DNA of 64,000 bases from Linnemannia elongata (lineage: Eukaryota > Mortierellomycota > Mortierellomycetes > Mortierellales > Mortierellaceae), in contig JAXBDG010000019.1 in the NCBI GenBank assembly GCA_036320915.1, forward strand, positions 744,001-808,000. Direction: 5' to 3'. A program made the translations under genes and the position numbers. The notes beneath the pieces are model-generated. The model did no database searches. It saw nothing but the letters and a program-made list of their open reading frames with translations, and had not been told where the DNA came from. This document shows, one piece after another, positions 16,001 through 26,450 of this stretch. Every line of letters starts with the position of its first letter. Position 1 is the stretch's first letter.

Positions 16001-19000
16001 ACGGAGACCCCGGCAACACCACCTGCGGTCATCAGTGAGGGAGAGGTCCAAGAGGACTTGCAGAAGTCAGTACCATTGTCAGACGCAGCAGACATGGGTC
16101 GTACAAGCTCGGGAACACTGGTCCCTCCCCAGACTAAACCCGTCAAGTTGATCTTCGCTGTTAAGGACACAGGTGTTGGCATCCCAGCCAACCGCTTCGA
16201 CAAACTTTTCACCAGCTTCTCTCAGGTGGATGAGAGCACAACTCGCGAGTATGGAGGAACGGGTTTGGGTCTGGCAATCAGCAAGCGCCTCAGCGAGATG
16301 ATGGGTGGAAGCATGTGGGTCGACAGCACTCCCGATGTCGGCTCGACCTTTTATTTTAACATTGTCCTCGACAGCCCTGTTGGATGCCCCTCGTACGGTC
16401 AGCAATTTGAGCTCTCCAAGCTGGCGGACAAGAAGCTGGTGATTGTTCAGGACTGCCCCAAGGGACAGGAGGAGTGGAGACGACGCACCCAGGCCTGGAA
16501 CATGAACAACGTCAAGATCCTGGGAAGTGATCAAATCTTACCCTACCTCCGAGAAGACCAGGAGTCAAGCAAGAGCGACGGTATTATCTTGAGTACGTCG
16601 ATGGCCAAGGCTTTAACGCGCGAGGCACTCCAAGAGAAGGTCGAAGCACTGATTATCGAAACTGAGCTCAAGGGAATGGTCTCGGCTACTCCTGAGGGCA
16701 TCTTGAACGCCATCCAGCGATCAGCAGTCGTAACAACCCATCTCTCTGGTCCTAGCCGAAAGTCGGCTCTGCACAGACGCCGGGCGTCAGTCAGGGCCGC
16801 CTCCATTTCTTCAAGCAATGGAGACCTCAGTGAGACTGTCTCCCCGACCGCCCTGCCCCTGATCCCCGTCATTATCTTCAAGAATATGAGGGACGTCCGC
16901 ACTGCGGCATCCGTCTCATCCTCTTACCACGGCCATGCTCGTAGAGACACCTCAAGGTGGAGTGGAGAGAGAATCTCCAGCAGTGATACTGGAGATGAGG
17001 AAGCTGTGTCGACAAGCTCTGGCTCGATCCACCATCGACTTGACCCCCAGGGTCGATGGAAGGTCTATGGTGACCTGTCTCACCACCCACACAACCAACA
17101 ACAGCAACAGTCCAACTGCGTTGATGCCTCCACGGCTTCTCTGCCCTTGGAGAGGTCCTCTCCTCCGTTTGCACAAAACGGAGTTGAGGGAGGTTCCCAG
17201 ACCGGTCGACTGACCTACACAACCGGCCCTGGCAATCTGCTGACACCTCATACCCAAGCCACGATCTATGAGCACAGCATCAGCAGCGTCGACCACCTCT
17301 CAACCACAGTTCCTTCACCCGCACCCTCCCTCGGCCGTACTGGATATTTTAGCAACAGCGACAACGAGTCGGTCACGACGACCAGTCCACCTTTACCGCA
17401 TCAAGGAAACGGAGGAGTCAGCGGCTCCATGTCTTATCAACACCAACGGGTGATGCAGTGCGGAGGTTACAACGGCATGGGCATCTTTACCACGCCGATC
17501 TACTTTACTAAGCCTATTCGTCACTCCAAGGTACTGCAGGCGCTTGGTGAGGATCCCATCCTCTTTGATCCTCGAGACTTTGAGGAAGAAGATGACGAGG
17601 ATGACTATAACGACATAGACGAGGAGGATGAGATTGAGGACGAGGAGGACCATGTCAAGATCGAAGACGCCTCGATTCAGACCAACGACAACCCGAATCT
17701 CTTCAAGAACGCCCTCCGCGCCAACGCCTCTGCGAACCCCATGGCTCTTCTCCCACCCATGCCCTTGGTCATGAAGAGGCAACAGCAGCAACAGAATCAG
17801 ATGCAACGGACAGATTCCCCGGAGCCGTATGTCGTTGCTCCCGTCCGGCTGGATGACCAGTCAGTTCCAGGTCAGGATCGGTTCTTCCCAGCCAATATCC
17901 TCAAGATGCCCATGAGTGACAAGACATTCACCGACTCTGTGGACCCTACAAGTGCTGTGGTGATTGATATTCCTTCTGATGATGGCAGCGGTATCGCGGC
18001 GACGACAACGGGACCTGCCCCTGTAATCACCACAAGGTCAAGACAAGTCTCGGCTGGGTCGACAAGCGGGCCGGAGATCAAGTTCTTGGATCAACCCCCG
18101 CCTCAGCCAGAGCCCCGTTCCCGTGTTAACGAGAATAAGGACACCATGATGACCATGAGCCCACAGCAACATCAGCCCACCGTCTTGCCCAAGCGCCTCC
18201 TCCCGGGTACACCCAAGCGCAAGGCCATCGCAACCATGAATATGTCGAGCCCCAAGTCGTCGATCATGTCCCCCACTGGATCTGAGTCTGGATTTGCCAC
18301 GCCTCGATCTGCCAGCATGAGCGCGGCGGCTGGAGGTAATGGCGGTGGAAGTGCTTACTCGTCACCTGCGATGGCAGCGGTCGCGGCTGCGTCTTCGTCG
18401 ACTGCGCGCAAGATGGCCAAGATCAAGGTCCTGGTGGTCGATGATAACCCGGTCAACCTCAAGGTCGTCTGCAAGATGTTGGGCCGACTCGGAGTTGAAC
18501 CAGAGACCGCTAACAACGGACAAGAAGCTGTTGAGCTGATTGAGAAGAAGATTGCTCTCCTTTCCTTGCAGCTTGAAGGCGCATCAGCACCTACACAAGC
18601 TGACGGTAGCGAAGCTGCCCCCTTGCCCCTGGGGTTGCCGTTGCCCATCGAACACGCACTCTCGGATGCGAACATGCAACGGCAGAGACCACATTTAGTG
18701 CCGAAAGCTGGAACTCAGCAACGAGTTCAGTATTCGGATTCGAGCAGCACAACTAGCAGTACCCACGGTATCGATTCCGGACTGGGCCTCCTCACCGATT
18801 CTGACGATCAATCAATTGTACCCCACCTACCTCATGCTAATTCCTCAAACTTACCCATGATCGCGGACCTCACGTCTGAGTCCCTCAACTCAACCTCTTC
18901 CGACCTCACCGCTACCCCCGCCGCCTCCCAGAAGCCAGCCGGTACAGGTCCTCATATTGTCCCCTACGATTTGATCTTTATGGACATCTGGATGCCCAAG

Positions 19001-19252
19001 ATGAACGGCCTCGACGCGTCCAGCTACATCCGCAAGAACCTCTCTGGCAACACCCCTGACCGCCCCTACATCATCGCTATGACCGCCTGCGTGATGCCAG
19101 GAGATCGCGAGAAGTGTATTGCCTCGGGCATGAACGATTACATCTCGAAACCCCTTCGGAAGGAAGAGTTGGAGCAGTGCTTGAGACTGTTTACGACCCA
19201 TTACTCGAAGCATTCTCATTCTCGGTCGTCGTCGTCGGCGAATAGAGGGTGA
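10024..19252 (+). CDS. Receptor-type hybrid histidine kinase with PBP-like ectodomain and pseudokinase
   Basis: Exons 10024-10318, 10424-10771, 10863-12899, 13067-13550, 13659-13900, 13986-14757, 14853-15347 and 15457-19252 are phase-consistent and give 2822 residues. The start at 10024 was chosen because a signal peptide follows at once. Order: signal peptide 1-27; first PBP-type-1-like domain about 91-400; second about 408-620; many N-glycosylation sequons; Cys-rich stalk about 835-890; membrane helix about 898-920; pseudokinase about 1057-1475; signalling helix 1490-1540; HisKA with SHEIRTPMNA (His1555); HATPase with N box near 1660, DTGVGIP near 1797 and YGGTGLGLAIS near 1823; degenerate receiver about 1870-2260; receiver with DD 2553-2554, phospho-Asp 2734 and Lys2789. 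It should sit in the plasma membrane and start a phosphorelay. Ligand unknown. Confidence 0.92.
12092..12133 (+). repeat. Two direct copies of a 21-bp coding unit
   Basis: Two identical 21-base copies (12092-12112 and 12113-12133) lie within the ectodomain coding exon. Each encodes PGMNSTA and so adds one N-glycosylation sequon (NST). A third, diverged unit follows (PSRNAT). This is a recent in-frame duplication in a linker between ectodomain segments. Confidence 0.9.
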
Positions 19253-19255
19253 AGA

Positions 19256-19279
19256 TTTTTTTTTTTTTTTTTTTTTTTT
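19256..19279. repeat. Poly-T tract just after the receptor stop codon
   Basis: A run of about 24 T begins three bases after the TGA of the receptor kinase. The rest of 19253-19565 is pyrimidine-rich, without coding signal, and serves as the 3' UTR of the receptor and the 5' flank of the next gene. Confidence 0.85.
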
Positions 19280-19565
19280 AGGATGTAGAAGCCATAGTGT
19301 GAAACAGTCAGTGTTCCTCAAAAATAGCCCCCCTCCTTTCTTAAAAACTGAAATGATTTCGATTCTGATATTCGAGTAGATCTCGCGTGTAAACTTTGCG
19401 TCATTTGTCCTGCTTTGCTCTTTGCTTTCTTGAGGGTGTATTTTTGTTTGCTTTTTTTTTTCTTTTGCTTCTGTCTCCATTGCCCTACGCTTTCCCCTAA
19501 ACCCCCACTCCTTCCTTGCCTCCAATCTGAACCAACAACCTTATCACACTCAAATTGCTATCCCC

Positions 19566-21413
19566 ATGCTCCGACTACCCAACTCTCCTCACCCTAGTGG
19601 TACTTCACCTGATTCTCAACAACTCCACGAGCGTCATCAGCAATACCAGCACGGCGAGCAACAACAAGTCTCACTTCAACCGGACCAAACCTCTCTACGT
19701 CCTGACCCCGGCCAGCAAAACGCGCACCAGCAATATATGCACCAACAGCCCACTCACGGCGACAATCAGTCTGCTATTCCTTCGTATGGTCAAGCAGGAT
19801 ATCAATCATCGTCACTGCAGTTCTCAGGTCCAGAGTTACCACCGACTCCTCGATCCCCAGTCCAACTATCCTTTACCTGTCTTTCGGCTTCGAGCTCTCC
19901 AAACCTCCTGATCTCAGCCCCGCGCAAGCCTCATATGTGTGACCCTTCATCCTCTGCTTTACTTGAGAGAGCCCTAATCCCTCCACCCCAGGCCCCTCAA
20001 CAACAGGCAGCTATAGCCGCACCATCCTCTCAGTTTGAGGTCAACACAGCCGCGACATCCCAGGGTAACTCCCAGACCTGCGTGGCTTCTCAGAACAATA
20101 TATTCCCCAAGTCATCATCCAACAAACGCAAAGAAATGGCTTCTCCTGTTGCTGGTTCGCTGACCCAAGGAAAGAAACGCGGTGCTTCCGTACCTACTTC
20201 ACCACCAACCCTGGATGTCTCTGAGACCGTTTTCGAGGATGGATCTGAGAGAGAGGATTGGCTGGTTGCACGACTCCAGGATCCTTCCATATTTCTTCCA
20301 CTTCGGGCCGACAAAAAGCATCCAAGGGAGGGTCGGATGAGGTCTAAGGCGGACGTTTACAGGCAACTGGCTGAGGAATTTAACAAAATGCAGTTCAAGA
20401 TGCCGCACTCCGGAGGATTATACAGTACCACTCCGAACGGCAATGGGATCAAGACAAAGATAAAACGCATTCAAACAACATTCATGACAGCGCACAATCT
20501 TCGAGGCTCTTCTGGATATGGCGGTACGGATTCGGAGTCATGGAAAACTGCCATCATGAAAGAATGTCGTTATTATTTCGACCTGTTTCCGATTTGGGGT
20601 CAGAAATGGAGCGATGGAATAGTGTTTTACGCAGACTCGATGACGGACTTGACGGACGATCGCATCACAGACGACGACCCACCCCAAAGAGACTTCGATA
20701 GTGATGTCGGGACCGAAGCGGAGGAGGACCAGAGAGATGAGAGCGGGAATGAACGTCGGTCGAGCTTGAGTTGGGAGGACGTACCGGATTCCGATGATGT
20801 TGGACCGGAGGAAGAAGCTGACGAGCCCTTGGTGAGGAGACGTCGACTGCCTGCCCCAGCAACACCCGTAACGCTTACTTCTACTGCCCGCCCATCTACA
20901 GCTACATCACAAAGGAATCGTTACCGACAACAGCAAAGGATGGTGGCGGATGGCGACCCGTCTTCAAGTACCAGTGCTGTAATCAGGAAGCCAAAGAAAC
21001 CCAAAAGGGAGCCCCGAAGAGAGCTGACAGACGACATAAAAGACCTGAGCGAGGCGACGCGCATGTCAGCACAATTGGAGTATCAGAAAGCAGAGATACA
21101 GGAACGAATTAGGATGAAGGAGATCGAGATGAGCCTCAAGGAAAAGGAGATGGCATTGAGGGAGAAGGAGATGGACTTCAAACTGCGATTGGAGGAAATC
21201 GATGCTAGAAAGGCTGAGGCTATTGCCAGGGTAGAGGCAGAAAAGGAAGTAGCATTGGAGCGGGAGCGATGGATGTCTAAGCGCGATTCATCTGGTCTAT
21301 TTCCATCCAGCTCACCTCGACGCGGATTCAGCTCATCCCAATCACGACCCAACTCACCTCGACGCAAGACTCCGACAAGCAGCCGTAAAAATAAAAGTTC
21401 TTTCATACCGTGA
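19566..21413 (+). CDS. Myb/SANT-like helical protein with C-terminal coiled coil
   Basis: A single-exon frame of 615 residues. Residues 1-220 are Gln/Pro/Ser-rich. About 221-355 form a folded-looking module: EDWLVARL, a basic segment with KADVYRQLAEEFN, GIKTKIKRIQTTF, SWKTAIMKECRYYFDLFPIW and GQKW. This resembles the trihelix/Myb-SANT-like DNA-binding modules seen in host factors and in transposon-derived proteins. An acidic stretch follows, then a strongly charged coiled coil at about 490-580 with repeated KEKEM heptads, and a Ser/Arg tail. An AATAAA lies at 21419-21424, directly after the stop. The family assignment is by shape of the sequence only; DNA binding is inferred. Codon usage looks like the neighbours. 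Confidence 0.75.
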   Translation: MLRLPNSPHPSGTSPDSQQLHERHQQYQHGEQQQVSLQPDQTSLRPDPGQQNAHQQYMHQQPTHGDNQSAIPSYGQAGYQSSSLQFSGPELPPTPRSPVQLSFTCLSASSSPNLLISAPRKPHMCDPSSSALLERALIPPPQAPQQQAAIAAPSSQFEVNTAATSQGNSQTCVASQNNIFPKSSSNKRKEMASPVAGSLTQGKKRGASVPTSPPTLDVSETVFEDGSEREDWLVARLQDPSIFLPLRADKKHPREGRMRSKADVYRQLAEEFNKMQFKMPHSGGLYSTTPNGNGIKTKIKRIQTTFMTAHNLRGSSGYGGTDSESWKTAIMKECRYYFDLFPIWGQKWSDGIVFYADSMTDLTDDRITDDDPPQRDFDSDVGTEAEEDQRDESGNERRSSLSWEDVPDSDDVGPEEEADEPLVRRRRLPAPATPVTLTSTARPSTATSQRNRYRQQQRMVADGDPSSSTSAVIRKPKKPKREPRRELTDDIKDLSEATRMSAQLEYQKAEIQERIRMKEIEMSLKEKEMALREKEMDFKLRLEEIDARKAEAIARVEAEKEVALERERWMSKRDSSGLFPSSSPRRGFSSSQSRPNSPRRKTPTSSRKNKSSFIP

Positions 21414-22136
21414 TTATCAATAAATTAAATACTGGTAAACCTTTATTTGCATTCGTCCCTCCATGTTGTTCCCTTTTTCTTTGACCAAGGATCCTTTGGT
21501 GCCTTTCGAATCGACTCCGCTCAGCTAGGCTTTCAAACTCATGCCATAGATAGTCGATGTACATTTAACTACCTCTCAGAGTTAACTCTGGGTTAACTCT
21601 GAACTCAACTCTGATAACTTTTATCTCGAGTTAGATTTTTGGGAGTTGTCAATCGTAGTTATTTATATGCGAGAGTCTACTTACTGAATATCACCTCTGG
21701 TGAACACGATATGCAACGGCACAAATAACAAATAAACATAAACAATCGATTAGAGACTTGGTTATATCTACCTTCCGAGATACAACAGGAGGTTGAAGGA
21801 ACAAAAAAGGAGAGAGAAGATAAACAGCTGATCTGGGACTAATATGTCGCTCACGGCTGTAGATTTGATCTCTTTCATTGTTCTCGCAGAAATATATTTC
21901 CTTTTTATTTCTTCTCTGTAAGGAGCTTGTGTTATTGCGGGTAGCACGAAAAAAAAGAAAGACTCGGGAATGGGAAAGAGTTCAGAGGTGATGTGTGTGT
22001 GTGCGAAAACAGGATTGAAGGGAAAAAAGCTACTAAAGAAAAAAAAAGGGGGGGGGGAAGTGGTTGGTCCGTGCGACGAATTCATGCAAGTCAATTCCAG
22101 GAAAGGAGGGAGGTCCAGGTCTATCCCACTTGCGGC
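21414..22136. other. Intergenic region between convergent genes, with palindromic repeats
   Basis: About 720 bases between the stop of the Myb/SANT-like gene and the stop of the minus-strand helicase, so it holds two 3' ends. It contains a cluster of AACTCTG repeats at 21577-21613 and a poly-G run near 22049-22057. No gene seen. Confidence 0.5.
21577..21613. repeat. Palindrome CAGAGTTAACTCTG with two further AACTCTG copies
   Basis: A perfect 14-base palindrome at 21577-21590 is followed by AACTCTG at 21595-21601 and 21607-21613. Related GAGTTAG sequence follows nearby. It could form a small hairpin at the convergent 3' ends or be a protein-binding site. Nothing in the sequence decides between these. 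Confidence 0.7.
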
Positions 22137-24788
22137 TTAGACGCCTTTCAAAGTTTTCTTGATAAACGCCTCAATATTATCAAGACGCGTCTCCTTCTTC
22201 TCGTTCTCTGTCTTACCCTCCAGGTTCGTCCAATCGGTAGAAATCTTGAGGATGTCACACTTATAATGATTCTGGATAGTGTGCAAGATCTCGTACGCCT
22301 CCAGCGAGTGGACAAAGTTGATGGCCACCCCACGACGACCAAACCGACCCGTACGTCCGATTCTGTGCAAGTAGACCTCGTGGTCGGCAACTTTCTTGCG
22401 CTCCGGGCTGCTCAAGGTGGTGGGGAGGTCGTAGTTGACGACCATGTTGACATCGTAGATGTCGATCCCGCGTGCCAAGACGTTAGTCGCGACTAAGACC
22501 TTTGTGCGCGTGCTTCGGAAATCGTCCATGCATTTGTCGCGTTCGTCCGGGCTGAGACCTCCGTGCAAGAGGCTGACATAGTGTCCAGCGCCAATCAGTC
22601 GTGCTGTAATCTTGTCCGCCACCTCGCGCGCCTATATTTTTTCAGAAGGATTGGGATATTCATGATATGATAAGTATCCCTTGAACTAGGTATTGAACTT
22701 AATCAATCGCACTAGCTAGTCATCCAACACTCGCAAGTAAAAGAGTAAACATACATGGACGAAGATAATACTCTTGGAGATGGTCATGACCTTGTAGAGA
22801 TCCGATAGGAGGGAGAATCGGTCCTCTTCATCCTCACAGTCTATGTAGAACTGACGGATGGTTCGAATTGAAAGCTCCTCGACCTTGAGTAGACGGATCT
22901 CGTTCCGGGGCGCGTTTCCTAGGAACTGCTCGATGTACCGCTCGAAGCGAGCCGGATACGTTGCCGAGAACAAGACCAGTTGCGCCGCGTTTGGGATCAG
23001 CCTATACAGTCAATCAGCGCGAAGAAAAAAATGGACGCGTTGGCATTCTCCCTTTGCACATTTGCACCGACGCTTAAACACTAAAAATTTAGCACGGACC
23101 AAGAGACTAAGAAACGACATGCTGGGGACAATGAATGCTTGAGTAAGAAAAGAGAAAGGTTACCTCTTGATCTGAACGCTCATCTGGCCAAGGTTCTGCA
23201 TATCCAGCATGGAGTCGGCCTCGTCCAAGATGAGCATCCTGACCTTTGCCACATTCAGTTGGCGGATCTTGATCAGCCTGCCGACCGTCCCGGGAGTGCC
23301 AATCACGATTTGGCCATCGACGCGGCTGTAGCATCGGTCGCTCTGGTAGACCACGGGTGCAATCGTCGCCTTTGTGTATCTCGCCAGTTCCTTCATAACA
23401 TCGACCGTCTGCTGGGTCAACTCGCGCGTCGGCGACAAAATAATCGCCTATGTTTACGTTCGAGTCAAAATCAATGTTGATCACCAGTGAGCATCATTGA
23501 TTGCTTGTTGCGATTCGATGTAACATTTGAGATTCGTTTTCATCGTTTTCATCAAGATTTCCCGGCACCACCTCCTAAATGATTGCTTTAATTTACCTGA
23601 CAATCTGGATCATCAAAGTTGAGTCGGCTGAGAATAGCGAGACAGAACGCGGCCGTCTTGCCCGTGCCGGACTGAGCCTGGCCGATCAGATGCTGCGGCG
23701 GGTTCTTCAGCAGAAGAGGCAACGCGTGTTCCTGGATCTTGGACGGGCGATCAAACTTTTTGTTGTAAAGACCCTTCAGAATATCTTCGTGTCTGTTGTA
23801 CATGCAAATGCGAAAGGTCAGACAAAACAGTTAGATGACTGTTGCAAAGAGAGTTCACTGATTGTTTATTGTTTGCGTGACATGGTATATACTTGCTTTC
23901 TGATCCAAAGAGCCAAAAAAACAAACAACGAATCAACTTACAAGTTCAGTTCTTCAAAGCTCATGATAGAGTGATAAGGCGAACTCTGGTCCTGCTGGCA
24001 TCATAACCCGCGTTCAAAGTGCTCATCTCCGGCGACAGGCCTAAACTCGCGGCAAAAAGTAAGCGCGCAAGCAAAATATATTATGCTATCAGTCAATCAT
24101 CTCTCTCATGCAATGATAAGGACTCAAAAAAGCTTTTTTTTGAATGATGTGTAATCATGCTGTTTTGCTCATGATACTCACTGTCATGGATTTCGCCAAG
24201 AAAAGACGAGGATGAAGGACTCTCACCGCTACCTCCAGTGTGATCCTGCGCAGTAGAGGGCGCCGTGGCCAATATCGAGGTTGAAAAGGATGCCGTAGCA
24301 GTCGTCAGAGGGCCGGACGAGGTCGTGGTCGATGAGCTGATGTGCATGGTACCGATGTCACCAGACAGCTTTACGAATGGACTAGCTCCGTTTCCTCCGA
24401 TGCTTCTCGTCTTACCATTATTGCTGTTTAAGCTAGTGCTACCGACGCTGATGTTACCACCACTGAAGCCAGAACCGCTGAAGTTGGTGCTGCTGCTATT
24501 GAAACTAGAGCCACCAAAACTAGTGTTGCTGCCACCAAAGCCAGCACCGCTGCTGATAAACCTCGTGTTGCTGCCGCCGAAAGTAGAACTGGCGCTGTTG
24601 TTGCTGTTGTTGTTCTTGTCCTTGTTCTTGCTGTCTTCGTCAGGGCGAGAAGGGGAGGACATAGCAGCGGTGCTGTTTGATATGGCACCAGGGGCAGGCG
24701 CAGAGGAAGCATTGGCAGACCAAGCGTTGCTGTTGTTCCCAGCAGCGGCGTATCCGACTCCCCAGTCGAAAAAACTCTTGCTATCCAT
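22137..24788 (-). CDS. DBP5: DEAD-box RNA helicase of the DBP5/DDX19 mRNA-export family
   Basis: Core exons on the minus strand are 23792-23597, 23447-23164, 23001-22755 and 22631-22137, with a short exon upstream ending at 23942 (MSFEELNL). Helicase motifs are in order: RPSKIQ (Q motif), [31 protein letters not shown] and [10 protein letters not shown]. The segments [16 protein letters not shown] and [11 protein letters not shown] match DBP5, which remodels mRNPs at the nuclear pore. A frame at 24788-24182 probably encodes the N-terminus, rich in Gly/Ser/Asn with FGGS repeats. Its GTGAGT donor is in phase 1, whereas acceptors near 23991-23995 need phase 0, so this junction is unresolved. If it is wrong, translation could start at the Met at 23964. 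Core assignment is firm; the N-terminus is not. Confidence 0.88.
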
Positions 24789-25283
24789 CGTTTTGATTTG
24801 TATTGTGGGGTTGAATGGAAGGAACAAGGAGAAACTTTGGAGAAGGATGGGGATGGTAAAGTCAGACTGGGAGAGTGTCAGTCGTATCTGGCAGAGCTGT
24901 GTAGTGTGTGTGTGTGTGCGGAGGGATTTGATAGCAGCGAAGACTTGTGAGGGGAGGGAGGAAGGTGTAGAGGCGGACAAAGAAGAGTATCGAGGCAGGA
25001 CGAAGCTAACAGAAAGACTAGTACGGTGGTCGACATGAGAAGTAGTCACGTGTAACGCCACCAATCCAGACGTGGCAACATGTATCCAACCTCGGCAATG
25101 AGCCCATGTCGCGCTTTTCTGTTCGTGAGAATGTATAAGGGAAGAAGCGGAAGCTGCCTTTGGTTTTATTATTTGGATTTCATAAGAAGATCGTAAGAGT
25201 CTCTAATGTACACGATGGTATATATGTGTATATGTATATCAAAGGAAAAAGAAAAGGGAAGGGAGGGGCTAAAATGAACGCTT
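24789..25283. other. Intergenic region
   Basis: About 500 bases between two minus-strand genes: the 5' flank of the helicase (C/T-rich on the minus strand, with a GT repeat at 24904-24918) and the 3' flank of the membrane protein. No gene seen. Confidence 0.5.
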
Positions 25284-26450
25284 CTAGTAACCATCGGCAC
25301 GCTTGATGTCAGCGGCATGGTGAGGGCTCTGTGAAAACCCACTAGCAGCCTGGGAATAGGCAAGCTGCTGCTGCTGCAACTGATCCTCGTTCAAAAAGGG
25401 GTTGGTGCCAGTAGGAACAGTGCCATCAACAGGGACAACAAGAACCGACTTGGGGATCATGGCAGAATCGCTACGAGCCTCTTCCTCTTCCTCCTCGCGA
25501 CGACGTCCCTCTTCCTCAGTGGTAGGGCGCACAGGGAGTGGGGGCAAGGAGCGGTCGGTGTACTCGTGTCCGACATGGCGGGCTTCGATGACATAGGTAG
25601 AGTTGGGGTTGTAACCAGAAGAGCCGTAGTTGTTGTGGCTCTCGTTTTCGTAGACCTCGTCGCGGCGGATGTGCTCTTTCAAGCTGCGGAAAATGCTCTT
25701 GGGCTCCTCCTCTGTAACAGTCTTGGTATTGTTCAAGATATCCATAGGAACGACGTGGCCGGCAGCGACGGTGGTGTAAGGGTTGGGACCGGTACCGGGG
25801 GCAGGACTCATAATGTAAGGCTGGTGGTGGTAATCGACACGGCGCCGGCGGCGAGAGTCGATGACCAAGGTGAGAAGACCCTCGATAAAGGCGATACAGG
25901 CAAGGGTGGCAGAGCAGTATAAGGCCTGCTCGTCAAGCTTGCAGAGATACGTCAAAGGCTCGTTGTCCTTCCAGGCAGGGCAGTCCAAGATGTTGAAGGG
26001 GTTGATCCAATTGTCATTCTTGCGGTAAGCATCAGCCTCAGGAGTATTGCGACCGACAGGGATGGTAAACATGATGCGCTGTTTGTCCATCCAGGCAGGT
26101 CCCACCCAGGCCAAGATACCCGCTGTAAGGAGCATGGACAAGATGAAACGAAAGATAGTCCAGAGGCGTTTTCCGCGTCCTTGCTTGGCTTTGGAAGTCT
26201 CACCACCCCATCCGCCGTCGAGGTAGTCACTTCTGTCGTTGTAGCGGGTGATACGGTAGGCGACTTCAGAGATGATGACAAAGAAGAAGAGGGCGCCGGA
26301 GATTGAGACTTGGGAGTAGAACCGCCAGTGGAAAACTACTTGGTCGTAGTTGTGGTATAAGTAGAGAAAGTATTGGTCGACGCCAAAGACTGCCAGCGCG
26401 AGGATTCCGACGAGGACTCTGGTGAACGTGATGAATCCGGCCAATGCCAT
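25284..26450 (-). CDS. Four-helix (MARVEL-like) membrane protein
   Basis: A single exon of 388 residues starting at the ATG at 26450. Four hydrophobic segments are visible, at about residues 5-27, 45-65, 97-118 and 182-203. They are followed by a basic RRRRR stop and a long cytoplasmic-type tail rich in Pro, Glu/Arg and Gln. The first helices carry few charges, and a Cys-containing loop (about 150-175) lies between helices 3 and 4. The topology and size resemble fungal MARVEL-type or tetraspan proteins of the plasma membrane, but no diagnostic motif was identified. The tail has an EEEGRRREEEEEE stretch that may be a short coiled coil. Function unknown. Confidence 0.8.
   Translation of the reverse strand: MALAGFITFTRVLVGILALAVFGVDQYFLYLYHNYDQVVFHWRFYSQVSISGALFFFVIISEVAYRITRYNDRSDYLDGGWGGETSKAKQGRGKRLWTIFRFILSMLLTAGILAWVGPAWMDKQRIMFTIPVGRNTPEADAYRKNDNWINPFNILDCPAWKDNEPLTYLCKLDEQALYCSATLACIAFIEGLLTLVIDSRRRRRVDYHHQPYIMSPAPGTGPNPYTTVAAGHVVPMDILNNTKTVTEEEPKSIFRSLKEHIRRDEVYENESHNNYGSSGYNPNSTYVIEARHVGHEYTDRSLPPLPVRPTTEEEGRRREEEEEEARSDSAMIPKSVLVVPVDGTVPTGTNPFLNEDQLQQQQLAYSQAASGFSQSPHHAADIKRADGY

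Noticed and set aside
15853..16534. Minus-strand frames opposite the histidine kinase exon
   Set aside because: Shadows of the long plus-strand exon; no independent motif and no splice structure.
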